Source: Siccirubricoccus deserti (GTDB lineage: Bacteria > Pseudomonadota > Alphaproteobacteria > Acetobacterales > Acetobacteraceae). Taken from it: DNA of 53,022 nt. Position 1 is the first letter of the stretch, and each line of letters starts with the position of its first letter. Of the stretch, positions 9,404 through 18,535 are shown piece by piece. Both the position numbers and the translations under genes were made by a program. The DNA is taken from contig NZ_JACOMF010000037.1 in NCBI RefSeq assembly GCF_014283215.1, positions 1 through 53,022 on the forward strand, written 5' to 3'. The notes beneath the pieces were generated by a model. That model was given only the letters and a program-made list of their open reading frames with translations. It had not been told where the DNA came from and did not search any database.

Positions 9404-10302
9404 CGGCGTGCTCCCGGTTCCGCTGCCCGCGCTGCCGGCCCGAACACTCGGTCATCGACCGGCGTCGCCTCGCCCTCCGTCCCCAGGGCGCGCGCGAACC
9501 AATGTGCGACCCGCATGGCGGAGACCTCAAACAGCCGCGGCTCCGGCGTCGCCCTGATGCGCCCGGCGCCGTCGGGCCGTGGCATCATGGTCGGCCCCTC
9601 GCTCCTGAAGGCCGGCCGGTCCCAGGCATAGCCGGTGCCGGCGATCTCGACGCGCTCCACCGGCCCCCATTGCGACAGCACCGCCGCCGCCTGGGCACAC
9701 TCTGGCGGGGGATTCGCGGCGTCACGATCGCCGTGCATGAGAAGGACCGGCGATGATCCGGCGGAAACGCCGACCTCATACCGCAACAGATCGCGCTCCA
9801 GCCCGATGCAGCCGGGATAGAGCATTGCCCTGGCGGCAATCCGGTCGGTCCCGTCCGGCGCGGGCGGCGCGGTCAGCGCGGCGCGGCCGCCAACCCCGAA
9901 GCCTAGCACGCCGATGCGGCCGGCAATGACGCGTGGGTCGCGGGAAAGCTCCCGGATGATGATGGCCACGGTCGCCGCGAGGCCCGGCGGTGACGCACCG
10001 GGCCCGGCGGCCTCGGCCACCGCCTGCAGATCCACTTCGAGCACCGGCAGCCCCGCGGCGCCGAGTCGCGCCACATAGGCATCCGCACGCCAGTCGGGGC
10101 CGAGTGCGTCCGGCAGGATCACCACCATGGGCGAAGGCCCGGTACCCCGTCCCGATGGCCAGGAGATCACGCCGACCACCGCCGGTCTTCCGCTGGCCTG
10201 GAACATCTCGCGCCGCACGCCATCGGCCGGCGCAGGCAGCGGCGCTGCCGTGGCCACGCCGGCGAGGACAGCCAGCATCCGCACGGACATCAATGCCTTC
10301 AT
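9400..10302 (-). CDS. Dienelactone-hydrolase-like protein, exported, apparently lacking catalytic residues
   Basis: A 300-residue alpha/beta-hydrolase-fold protein related to dienelactone hydrolases. The N-terminus (MLAVLAGVATAAPLPAPADG) looks like a signal peptide. Strand and elbow regions are recognisable: VVILPDALGPDWRADAYVAR, IGVLGFGVGGRAAL, VLLMHGDRD. At the nucleophile elbow the family has G-x-C-x-G-G, but here it is GFGVGG with Gly in the Cys/Ser place. Where GAGHAF normally supplies the His, the sequence reads GTGYAW. The Asp in HGDRD remains. It is therefore probably a non-catalytic or altered relative. AGGAGG precedes the ATG by nine bases. It is coupled to the TauE-like gene by a 4-base overlap. 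Family assignment is sound; loss of activity is inferred from motif alignment by eye. Confidence 0.75.
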   Translation of the reverse strand: MKALMSVRMLAVLAGVATAAPLPAPADGVRREMFQASGRPAVVGVISWPSGRGTGPSPMVVILPDALGPDWRADAYVARLGAAGLPVLEVDLQAVAEAAGPGASPPGLAATVAIIIRELSRDPRVIAGRIGVLGFGVGGRAALTAPPAPDGTDRIAARAMLYPGCIGLERDLLRYEVGVSAGSSPVLLMHGDRDAANPPPECAQAAAVLSQWGPVERVEIAGTGYAWDRPAFRSEGPTMMPRPDGAGRIRATPEPRLFEVSAMRVAHWFARALGTEGEATPVDDRVFGPAARAAEPGARR

Positions 10303-10424
10303 CGAACCCGGCCTCCTGCACGCCTGCGCACGACCTTGCGGGCGGCCCTCCGGGCGGACAATCTGGCTCTCGGCAAGTCAGCCTTCGGCTGGGACGAAGG
10401 CATGCACGCGGAGCGCCCCGGGCG

Positions 10425-11330
10425 ATGCATTTCGACCTGACGGATCTGCGCCTGTTCCTGGCGACGGTGGAGACGGGCAGCATCACGCGCGGCGCGGACC
10501 GCTCCGCCCTCGCATTGGCATCGGCAAGCGGGCGGATCAAGCGGATGGAACAGGCGCTCGGCGTGCCCCTGCTGCTGCGCGGCCGGCGCGGGGTGGAGCC
10601 ATCGCCGGCCGGTCACGCCCTGGCCCATCACGCACGGGTCGTGCTGCAGCAGCTCGAGCGGATGCGGGGCGAACTCGGCGATTACGCGCATGGGCTGAAG
10701 GGTCATGTGCGGTTGTTCGCCAACACCGCGGCGGTCAGCGAATACCTCCCCGACCTGCTCGCGCAGTGGCTCGCGCAGCACCCGAATGTGGACGTGGACC
10801 TTGAGGAACGGCCCAGCCATGCGATTGTCGAAGCGGTCGCCGGCGGGCTTGCCGATGCCGGCATCGTCGCCGATTGGGCACAGGCGACAGGGCTGGAAGT
10901 CCTGCCATTCCGTCTCGACCGCCTGGTGCTGGTCGTACCGCGCGGCCATGCCCTGGCGGGCCGGCGCAGGATCGCCTTTGCTGACATCATCGACCAGGAT
11001 TTCGTCGGGCTGACGGAGGGTGCCGCGCTGCAGGACCACCTTGCCCGCAATGCCGCCGGCGTCCGGCGAAGGCTGCGGCTCCGTGTGCGGGTACGGAGCT
11101 TCGATGCGGTTTGCCGCCTGGTCGAGCAAGGAGTCGGCCTGGGCATCGTGCCGCGGACGGCAGCGGATCGTTGCCGCCGTTCCATGGCAATACGTGCGGT
11201 GCCGCTCAATGACGCCTGGGCGGAGCGCCGTCTCGGCATTTGCGTGCGGACCATGGCGCAGCTTCCCGCGCATGCGCGGCGGCTGGTGGAACACCTCGCA
11301 CGCGAAGGCCAGCAGGCGGAGCTGGCCTGA
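10425..11330 (+). CDS. LysR-family transcriptional regulator
   Basis: A 301-residue LysR-type regulator. The N-terminal winged helix is clear (FDLTDLRLFLATVETGSITR, then SGRIKRMEQALGVPLLLRGR and the end of the wing at SPAGHALAHHARVVLQQ). The effector-binding domain follows from about residue 90, with LDRLVLVVPRGHAL and VCRLVEQGVGLGIVPR. It is divergent from the hydrolase-like/TauE pair with a 122-base gap, the usual arrangement when a LysR protein controls its neighbour. No single convincing T-N11-A operator could be picked out there. The ATG at 10425 starts the family-typical MHFDLTDLRLF. The inducer is unknown. Confidence 0.92.
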   Translation: MHFDLTDLRLFLATVETGSITRGADRSALALASASGRIKRMEQALGVPLLLRGRRGVEPSPAGHALAHHARVVLQQLERMRGELGDYAHGLKGHVRLFANTAAVSEYLPDLLAQWLAQHPNVDVDLEERPSHAIVEAVAGGLADAGIVADWAQATGLEVLPFRLDRLVLVVPRGHALAGRRRIAFADIIDQDFVGLTEGAALQDHLARNAAGVRRRLRLRVRVRSFDAVCRLVEQGVGLGIVPRTAADRCRRSMAIRAVPLNDAWAERRLGICVRTMAQLPAHARRLVEHLAREGQQAELA

Positions 11331-11929
11331 CGCGCTGCGGGGCGGCCATTTGCCCCATCGACCTGCCACGCCCAGGTCGCGCAACCTGCTGATCCGGCGA
11401 TGGCACGCCAAACGTGCATTGCGCTGGCGACTGCGGCCGGTATGGAGAACAGGGCGATCTGCACTGAGATGGGTGCCGGCGCCGACACGGTCGGCAAGCG
11501 GCACCGCCCTTGGCAGGATGGGGGAAAGACAGCGTCTCCTCTCCGAGCTCAATGAGCCCGGCGCCAGGTTCAACGACGTGGCTGCCACCCGGCAGCCGGC
11601 GCTGTTCCACCCCATCGCCCGCAGCCGGATGGGGCCGAACCTGAGCCGATCATCTCCCGCAATTGACTGACGTTCGGGCTCTTCTCCTGCAGCCCGCGCA
11701 GCGCCATCCTGCCCTCGGGCACCGTCGCAGCCCTATCACCGCGGTGGCCGCCACACGGTTCGCTCCGCTCAGCATAGGCGATCCGCCCCAAACTCGCGCT
11801 CGGTCGCTCCCGCACCACCATCCGGGACACGGCGGGGGCGGGACGCAGCCCTCATTTCGTCACTCTCTATGCCTGCTCTCGTTGCGCCATGCGGGATGGC
11901 GCCCGGAGGTATGGCGAGCCTTGCATGCG
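11331..11929. other. Intergenic region without a supported gene
   Basis: About 600 bases between the LysR gene and the convergent fdsA. Short open frames on both strands show no family resemblance, no good ribosome binding site and no obvious decayed gene. No strong terminator hairpin with a T-tract was seen either. Confidence 0.4.
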
Positions 11930-14677
11930 TCAGCCAGCCATCCGCATTACCCGCGCCGCGCAGTATTTGAATCCCGGGATCTTGCCCTCGGGATCGAGCT
12001 GCGGATTGGTCAGCAGGTTCGCCGCGGCTTCCCGGTAGGCGAAGGGAATGAATGCCATGCCCTCCGGCAGGCCCGGATCCGCCCGTGCGCGGAGCTCGAC
12101 CCCACCGCGCCGCGTCTCGACACGGAGCCGCTCGCCTGGAGTCGCGCCGAGCCGTTGCAGCTCGGCCGGGTTGAGCGACACCGTCGGGCCGGGCTCAAGC
12201 CGATCGAGTACCAGGGCACGGCGCGTCATGGTGCCGGTGTGCCAGTGTTCCAGCTCACGCCCCGTGGTCAGGACGAAGGGGAAAGCCGCATCCGGCAGCT
12301 CGGCCGGGTTCGACAGCCCTGCCGGCACCAGCCGCGCCCGCCCGGTCGGGGTCGGAAAGGCATCGCCGAAGACGATCTCCAGACCGGGTGCGTCGGGTCC
12401 GCCGCAGGGATAGGTGACGCTGCCCTCGCGCTCCAGCCGCTCCCAGGTGATGTTGGCGAGTGACGGCATCGCCTGAGTCATCTCGGCGAAGACCTCCCGC
12501 GGATGGGCATAGTCCCAATCCAGCCCCAGCCGCTGCGCGAGGTCGACGATGATCGCAAGATCCTGCCGCGCCTCTCCGGGCGGCTGCAGCGCGGCGCGGC
12601 CCAGCTGCACCTGGCGGTTGGTGTTGGTCACCGTGCCGTTCTTCTCCGGCCAGGCCGAGGCCGGCAGCACGATATCCGCCAGCGCCGCCGTCTCGGTCAG
12701 GAACAGGTCCTGCACCAGCAGATGATCCAGCCGCGCCAGCGCCGCCCTGGCATGCGCCACATCCGGGTCCGACATCGCCGGATTCTCGCCCATCACATAC
12801 ATGCCGCGGATCACGCCGCGCTCCGCCGCCTGCATGATCTCGACCACGGTCAGCCCGGGGGTGGGGTCGAGCGGCGCACCCCACAGTTCCTCAAGGAAGG
12901 CGCGGGAGGCAGGATCCTGGGTGCGGTGATAGTCCGGGAACATCATCGGGATCAGCCCGGCATCGGAGGCGCCCTGCACGTTGTTCTGCCCACGCAGCGG
13001 GTGCAGCCCGGTACCCGGCCGCCCGACCTGGCCGCAGAGCAGAGCGAGGGCGATCAGCGCCCGCGTGTTGTCCGTGCCGTGGATCGATTGGCTGATGCCC
13101 ATCCCCCACAATGTCAGCGCCGCGCCTGCCCCGGCGTACAGTCGCGCGACGTGCCGGATCTGGGCTGCCGGCACGCCGCAGATCGGCTCCATCACCTCTG
13201 GCGCATAACCCGCGAGATGCGCGCGCAACGCATCCAGCCCGTCGACGCGGGCGGCGACGAATTGCCGGTCGAACAGCTCCTCAGTCACCACGACGTACAG
13301 GATGGCGTTCAGCAGCGCCACGTCCTGCCCGGGCAGAAAGCGCACCACCTCTTCGGCGAAGCGGTCGAGGCCGGTGCCGCGCGGGTCCATCACCACCAGC
13401 TTCGCGCCGCGCGTCGTGGCTTCCTTGAGAAAGGTGGCGGCAACGGGGTGGTTCTCGGTCGGGCGGGCGCCGATGACGAGCAGCAGGTCGGCCTCCGCCG
13501 CCGCGGTGAAGGGGGCGGTGACCGCCCCGCTGCCGATCCCTTCCAGCAGCGCCGTGACGCTGGCGGCGTGGCAGAGCCGGGTGCAGTGGTCCACATTATT
13601 CGTGCCGAAGCCGGTGCGGACCAGCTTCTGGAACAGATAGGCTTCCTCGTTCGACCCCTTGGCGCTGCCGAAGCCGGCCAGTGCCTGCGGGCCGATGCTG
13701 TCACGGATGCGGAGCAGCCCCGCAGCGGCGCGATCCATCGCCTCTTCCCAGGATGCCTCGCGGAACTTCGCGCGGGCGCGTCGCGGATCGAGGCAATCCG
13801 CCGGGTCCTTCGCCGCGCCCTCGATGCGCAGCAGCGGCCGGGTCAGCCGGTCCGGATGGCCGAGATAGTCGAAGCCGAAGCGGCCCTTGACGCAGAGCCG
13901 CCCCTGATTCGCCGGCCCATTACGCCCGACCACCTCCTCCAGCCGCCCGTCGCGCAGCCGGAACCCCACCTGGCAGCCGACGCCGCAATAGGGGCAGACG
14001 CTCGGCACCTCCCGCTGCGGCGGCGCGGCCCGGCGTCCGGCATCATCCAGTACGGTCCTGGGCAGCAGCGCGCCGGTCGGGCAGGCCTGCACGCACTCGC
14101 CGCAGCCGACGCAGGATGACGCGCCCATCGGGTCGAGCAGGTCGAAGCTGACGGTCACCCCCATGCCGCGCCGGGCCAGACCGATGACATCATTATGTTG
14201 CACCTCGCGGCAGGCGCGTTCGCACAAGCCGCACTGGATGCAGGCATCGAGCTGCACGGCCATCGCGGGGTGCGACATGTCGGACGCGGGCCGAGCATCC
14301 TCCGGCACGAAGCGGGAGGTCGTGACGCCGGACTGCCGTACCCAGCGGGCGAATGCCCCGTCGGAGTCGCGGGCCTCCGGCCCGGCCGGCATGTCGGCCA
14401 GCAGCAGTTCGAACACCATCCGCCGCGCCCGCGTCGCGCGGGCCGAGGCGCTGTGCACGACCATTCCCGGCACCGGTGTCCGGATGCAGGAGGCGGCGAG
14501 GACACGCTCGCCCTCGACCTCGACGAGGCAGGCGCGGCAATTGCCGTCCGGCCGGTAACCGGGCCGCGGCAAGTGGCAGAGATGCGGAATCTCCAAGCCC
14601 TCACGCGCGGCGACGGTCCAGATCGTCTCGCCGGGTGCGGCCGCGACCGGGCGGCCATCCAGGGTGAAGTGCGTCAT
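11930..14677 (-). CDS. fdsA: NAD-dependent formate dehydrogenase, molybdenum catalytic subunit (FdsA/FdhF type)
   Basis: Oxidises formate to CO2, passing electrons through iron-sulfur centres to the FdsB-like partner and NAD. In 915 residues the order is: 2Fe-2S ferredoxin domain (Cys34, 47, 50, 64); a NuoG-like His/Cys region; two 4Fe-4S motifs (CIQCGLCERAC at 146-156 and CVGCGECVQAC at 189-199); the molybdopterin domain with its own 4Fe-4S motif (CPYCGVGC at 228-235, Cys262); and the active-site Cys369 in HCTRLCH. The Mo ligand is a cysteine codon, not selenocysteine. A molydopterin dinucleotide-binding C-terminus follows (TGRELEHWHTGTMT). The ATG at 14677 overlaps the upstream gene's stop by four bases and has the family start MTHFTLDGRP. 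No FdhD maturation gene or small FdsC/FdsD subunit is in this window. Confidence 0.92.
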   Translation of the reverse strand: MTHFTLDGRPVAAAPGETIWTVAAREGLEIPHLCHLPRPGYRPDGNCRACLVEVEGERVLAASCIRTPVPGMVVHSASARATRARRMVFELLLADMPAGPEARDSDGAFARWVRQSGVTTSRFVPEDARPASDMSHPAMAVQLDACIQCGLCERACREVQHNDVIGLARRGMGVTVSFDLLDPMGASSCVGCGECVQACPTGALLPRTVLDDAGRRAAPPQREVPSVCPYCGVGCQVGFRLRDGRLEEVVGRNGPANQGRLCVKGRFGFDYLGHPDRLTRPLLRIEGAAKDPADCLDPRRARAKFREASWEEAMDRAAAGLLRIRDSIGPQALAGFGSAKGSNEEAYLFQKLVRTGFGTNNVDHCTRLCHAASVTALLEGIGSGAVTAPFTAAAEADLLLVIGARPTENHPVAATFLKEATTRGAKLVVMDPRGTGLDRFAEEVVRFLPGQDVALLNAILYVVVTEELFDRQFVAARVDGLDALRAHLAGYAPEVMEPICGVPAAQIRHVARLYAGAGAALTLWGMGISQSIHGTDNTRALIALALLCGQVGRPGTGLHPLRGQNNVQGASDAGLIPMMFPDYHRTQDPASRAFLEELWGAPLDPTPGLTVVEIMQAAERGVIRGMYVMGENPAMSDPDVAHARAALARLDHLLVQDLFLTETAALADIVLPASAWPEKNGTVTNTNRQVQLGRAALQPPGEARQDLAIIVDLAQRLGLDWDYAHPREVFAEMTQAMPSLANITWERLEREGSVTYPCGGPDAPGLEIVFGDAFPTPTGRARLVPAGLSNPAELPDAAFPFVLTTGRELEHWHTGTMTRRALVLDRLEPGPTVSLNPAELQRLGATPGERLRVETRRGGVELRARADPGLPEGMAFIPFAYREAAANLLTNPQLDPEGKIPGFKYCAARVMRMAG

Positions 14678-16395
14678 GGCACGGCCTCCGGGAAGAAGCG
14701 CAGCAGGCTCCGCACCGGGTTCATCGCCGCCTGGCCGAGGCCGCAGATCGAACCATCCGCCATCGCCTGCGCGAGTTCCTCGAGCAATGCGCGATCCCAG
14801 GCCGGAGCATCGAGCAGCCGCGCGCCCTTGGCGGTGCCAACGCGGCAGGGCGTGCACTGGCCGCAACTCTCGTCACGGAAGAAGCCGAGCAGGTTGCGCA
14901 CGGCGGCCGCCAAGTCGTCCTGCTCGCTGAGCACGATGACGGCGCCCGAGCCGACGAAGCAACCCTCGGCCTCCAGCGTGCCGAAGTCGAGCGGCAGGTC
15001 CGCCAGCCGCTCCGGCAGGATCCCGCCCGAGGCACCGCCGGGCAGATAGGCCACGAAGCGGTGCCCCGGCAGCATGCCGCCGGCGTACTCCTCGATGAGC
15101 TCGCGCGCGGTGATGCCGGCAGGGGCGCGCTTCACGCCGGGGTCCCGCACCCGGCCGGACACCGAGAACAGCCGCTGGCCGCGGCGACCCCGCCGCCCCG
15201 CCGAGGCATAGCGTGCCGCGCCGTCCGGCGTGCCGAGGATGTCGGGCAGCCACCAGAGCGTCTCGACGTTGTGGATCAGCGTGGGATGGCCGAACAGCCC
15301 GGTTTGGCCGGGAAAGGGCGGCTTGTGGCGCGGATAGCCGCGACGGCCTTCCAGGCTTTCGAGCAGCGCGGTTTCCTCGCCGCAAATGTAGGCGCCGGCG
15401 CCGCGACGCAGGTGCACGGGCATCGGCAGCAGCCCGGCGGCGTCCAGTGCGGCGATCTCGCGCGCCAGGGCGTGGCGCAGCCAAGGGTACTCGTCGCGCA
15501 AGTAGAACCAGCAGGCCTCCGCATCGATTGCGACGGCGGCCAGCAGCATGCCTTCCAGCACGCGGTGCAGGTCGGTCTCCAGGCAGTGGCGGTCCTTGAC
15601 GGTGCCGGGCTCGCCTTCGTCGGCGTTGACCACCAGGTGGCGCGGGGCGGGATTGGCCAGGACCGATTGCCATTTTCGGGCGACGGGGAAGCCCGCCCCG
15701 CCCAACCCGCGCAGGCCGGAAGCGGTCAGCGCGGCCAGCATGGCCCCGGTCACGAGGTGGCCGGCGCGCGCGCCGCGCAGCGTGGCGTAGCCGCCCTGTG
15801 CGGCGTAGGTGGCGAAGCCGGGCGGTTCCGGGGCGGCTGGGGCCTGGACCAGTGCGGTGGCCACGACCTCCGGTGTCGCGTGTTCGACCAGCGCGTGGCC
15901 CACGGCGCAGGCGGGGGCACGATGGCAGGCCCCCATGCAGGGTGCGGCCAGCACCCGTGCGCCGGCGGGCGGGGCCTGCCTCAGCGTGCCAAGCAGCGAC
16001 TCGCCACCCGCCATGGCGCAGGGCAATCCCTGGCAGACCCGGAGGGTGACCGCGGGCGGGGCGGGCGCGTCGTCCGGGAGGATGTCGAAATGGGCGTAGA
16101 AGCTGGCGGTCTCGAACACCGCGACGGGTGCCAGGCGCAGCAGCGTGGCGAGCGCGACCAGATGCCCTTCCCGCAGGCAGCCCTGGCTGTCCTGCAGGGC
16201 GTGCAGGTGCTCGATGAGGAGGTCGTGGCGAAGTTCCAGCCCCCGGGCCGCCAGCGCTTCCTCGACCGTGGCCTGCGCACCCGGCACTACGCCACGGCCA
16301 CGCGGCCCGGAGCGCGGCAAGGCCCAGCCGGCGATCCCCCCGGCCGGCGGCGACGGACGGATCATGTGACGCAACCTTCCAGTGTCGTCCTGCAT
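14674..16395 (-). CDS. Fused FdsG-FdsB: NADH-side diaphorase subunit of formate dehydrogenase
   Basis: One 573-residue chain combining what are usually two proteins. The first about 190 residues are NuoE/FdsG-like, a thioredoxin-fold 2Fe-2S domain with VCQGLPCAMAGG and APCMGACHRAP supplying the cysteines. The remainder is NuoF/FdsB-like, with GLRGLGGAGFPVARKW, VVNADEGEPGTVKDRH and GAGAYICGEETALLESLEG for FMN and NADH, and a C-terminal 4Fe-4S motif ESCGQCTPCRVG. It passes electrons from FdsA to NAD. The start is uncertain: ATGs at 16395 and 16365 are each preceded by GGAAGG (5 and 9 bases). Its end overlaps fdsA by ATGA, so the two are co-translated. The importer's binding-protein gene ends 90 bases upstream. 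Confidence 0.88.
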   Translation of the reverse strand: MQDDTGRLRHMIRPSPPAGGIAGWALPRSGPRGRGVVPGAQATVEEALAARGLELRHDLLIEHLHALQDSQGCLREGHLVALATLLRLAPVAVFETASFYAHFDILPDDAPAPPAVTLRVCQGLPCAMAGGESLLGTLRQAPPAGARVLAAPCMGACHRAPACAVGHALVEHATPEVVATALVQAPAAPEPPGFATYAAQGGYATLRGARAGHLVTGAMLAALTASGLRGLGGAGFPVARKWQSVLANPAPRHLVVNADEGEPGTVKDRHCLETDLHRVLEGMLLAAVAIDAEACWFYLRDEYPWLRHALAREIAALDAAGLLPMPVHLRRGAGAYICGEETALLESLEGRRGYPRHKPPFPGQTGLFGHPTLIHNVETLWWLPDILGTPDGAARYASAGRRGRRGQRLFSVSGRVRDPGVKRAPAGITARELIEEYAGGMLPGHRFVAYLPGGASGGILPERLADLPLDFGTLEAEGCFVGSGAVIVLSEQDDLAAAVRNLLGFFRDESCGQCTPCRVGTAKGARLLDAPAWDRALLEELAQAMADGSICGLGQAAMNPVRSLLRFFPEAVP

Positions 16396-16485
16396 CAGCG
16401 CCTTCCAGGCATGGCGGCGCATGATATCACCGGACGTGGCCTCGCCGATCCGGTTGCCGTGCCGGAAGTGCCGACGCAGAAGCGA

Positions 16486-18522
16486 CTACGTCTTGAAGTA
16501 CCACTGTTCCGGGTGCGCGCCCCAGGGGGTACGGATGTGCTGGGAGATGCCGGTACGTGCCGGCACATTTTCCAGCCGCTCGCTGACGACGCGCACGCCC
16601 ATGAAGGCGGGCGAAAGGCCGACCAGGCCAATGCCCCATTGCTGCTCCACCGCAAGCTTCCAGATCTCCCTCGCGGTGGCGACACGCTCCGCCTCCCGCT
16701 GGCCGGCTGCGGCGCGCATCAGCTCGAAGCCGCGCAGCATTTCCGGCTCCACCGGCTTCGTGCCGCGCTCGCCATTGGAGGCGAACCACAGCGCATAGGC
16801 ATTGCCCATCACCCCTGCGGTCGGATCGACCGGCAGGGTATAGCGCGGGTACAGGTACAGGCTCTCCGTGCCGTTGTTGGTCCACATCAGGATCTGGTTC
16901 TGGTCGTTGCGCGCACGGGTTAGCGCCAGGCTGCGCTCCATCACCTTGACATCGCCCGCGATGCCAATCTGCCGCCAGTGCTGGACGATCATCTCCGCCT
17001 GCTGCGGCCAGGTGGGCGAGAGCGTCTGCGCCACCGCGATCTCGATGCGCAGGCGCTGGCCGTTGTCGCGGCGCAGCCGGTACCCCTCGCGATCCTTGCG
17101 GTTGAGGCCGAGGCCATCGAGGATCTTGTTCGCCTGCGCCGGATCATGGGTCGACCAGCGCGTGCGCCATTCCTCGCCCGGCGACTCCGGGATCACCTTG
17201 TCCGGGATGACCGAGCCCGGCGTGCCGAGGCCGAGCCAGAAGGCCTCGTTCAGCTGCTCCCGGTCGATCCCGAGCGAGAGCGCGCGGCGGAAGCCGGCCT
17301 GGCCCAGCCAATGGCCGATCTCCTTGTCCTCGGTATAGGTCAGCGTGGGGAACAGCACCGAATCCGCGCCGTTGAAGCCGAGGTCGAGATGCACGCGGTA
17401 GCCGCTGCGCTGCCGGTTCTCCAGAATCACCGGCAGCTTGCCGAGATCGATGAAACGCTCCTGGTAGTCGTATTCGCCGGCGATGGCGCGCAGGTTCACC
17501 ACCTCGGGGTTCTCGGCCAGGGTAAGCTGGATGCGGTCGATGTAGGGAAGCTGGTTGCCCTCGGTATCGACCGCGTAGAAATAAGGGTTGCGCTCCAGCA
17601 CCCATTGCTGGCCGGTGATCGGCTGCACCATCCGCCAGGCGCAGAGCGTCGGCAGCTCGCGGTTCAGCCGCCAGTCCGAGCGGTTCTGGAAGAGCTGCAC
17701 CCAGTTGTTGAAGCCGGCGGCGCGTGCCTGCGCGTTCAGCGCCTCCACCGAGGAATACTTCGGCAGGAACTGCTTGAGGTAGTGCCGCGGCGCATAGACG
17801 CTGTAGGCGCGCCCGTCCGATTGCTGCCGCGTCTGCCCGCCGCCCACCAGCGTGTCGCCGGCAAGCAGATAGGGAAACAGGTAGTAGGGTTCGTCGAATT
17901 CGAAGGCGACGGTGACATCGTCGATCTTCACCACGCGGCCGGGTTTGCCGTTCGCCGCCATCTCGGCGGCCGGCGCCGGCACTAGGTCGCGGTTGCCGTA
18001 CAGCTCCTCGAACCAGAACACCCAATCGTCGGCGGTGTGCGGCGTGCCATCGGACCAGCGCATGCCGCGGCGCAGGAAGACGGTGGTGCGCTTGCCATCC
18101 TCCGCAAGCTCGTAGCCGCGCAGCAGGCAGGGTTCGAGCTGCGTGCCGGTCTTGTCGAAGAACAGCGGCTTGTCGGCGGACATGAGTCGATTGCCGTTCT
18201 CGCTGTCGCCGGGGCCGATGAAGCCGCGGCGCCAAGTGCCGCCGTAGCGGCCGATGCTGCGTAGCGGCTGGATCACCATCACATCCTGCGGCAGGCGCTC
18301 CTCGACCGGCGGCAGGCGCCCCGCCCGTACCTGCTCGGCCAGCATCGGGGCCTCCTGGAAGCGTCGCGGGACGCGGGCCGGGTCGGTGACGATGGCCGGG
18401 CCCTCCAGCGTGCCGACCAGGCCGGACTGGCCGATCGCCCCGCCGCCGCCCGATTGCGCTGCGGCGGCCGCGGCAAGGCTCGTCGCCGCCAGCACCGTCG
18501 CCCCGAATTCGCGTCGCCGCAT
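16486..18522 (-). CDS. Oligopeptide/nickel-type ABC transporter substrate-binding protein
   Basis: A 678-residue periplasmic binding protein of family 5 (Dpp/Opp type), at the long end for this family. The N-terminus carries RRREFGATVLAATS, suggesting a twin-arginine-like signal without a lipobox. Family signatures include IGRYGGTWRRGF, LRRGMRWSDGTPHTADDWVF and the C-terminal half FRRALSLGIDREQLNEAFW. A GGGAGG box precedes the ATG. It is the last importer gene, 13 bases after the second ATPase, in a run of five. The ligand could be peptides, glycosides or other small polar molecules; sequence alone does not say, and the family name 'nickel' should not be read literally. Confidence 0.9.
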   Translation of the reverse strand: MRRREFGATVLAATSLAAAAAAQSGGGGAIGQSGLVGTLEGPAIVTDPARVPRRFQEAPMLAEQVRAGRLPPVEERLPQDVMVIQPLRSIGRYGGTWRRGFIGPGDSENGNRLMSADKPLFFDKTGTQLEPCLLRGYELAEDGKRTTVFLRRGMRWSDGTPHTADDWVFWFEELYGNRDLVPAPAAEMAANGKPGRVVKIDDVTVAFEFDEPYYLFPYLLAGDTLVGGGQTRQQSDGRAYSVYAPRHYLKQFLPKYSSVEALNAQARAAGFNNWVQLFQNRSDWRLNRELPTLCAWRMVQPITGQQWVLERNPYFYAVDTEGNQLPYIDRIQLTLAENPEVVNLRAIAGEYDYQERFIDLGKLPVILENRQRSGYRVHLDLGFNGADSVLFPTLTYTEDKEIGHWLGQAGFRRALSLGIDREQLNEAFWLGLGTPGSVIPDKVIPESPGEEWRTRWSTHDPAQANKILDGLGLNRKDREGYRLRRDNGQRLRIEIAVAQTLSPTWPQQAEMIVQHWRQIGIAGDVKVMERSLALTRARNDQNQILMWTNNGTESLYLYPRYTLPVDPTAGVMGNAYALWFASNGERGTKPVEPEMLRGFELMRAAAGQREAERVATAREIWKLAVEQQWGIGLVGLSPAFMGVRVVSERLENVPARTGISQHIRTPWGAHPEQWYFKT

Positions 18523-18535
18523 TGTTCTTTCCTCC

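Noticed and set aside
13560-13590. Possible selenocysteine in formate dehydrogenase
   Set aside because: The Mo-ligand position is an ordinary Cys codon in HCTRLCH; no in-frame TGA is present.
16486-18522. Specific nickel importer
   Set aside because: The family name covers peptide, nickel and other ligands. No nickel-binding signature or nickel enzyme is nearby, and formate dehydrogenase needs molybdenum.
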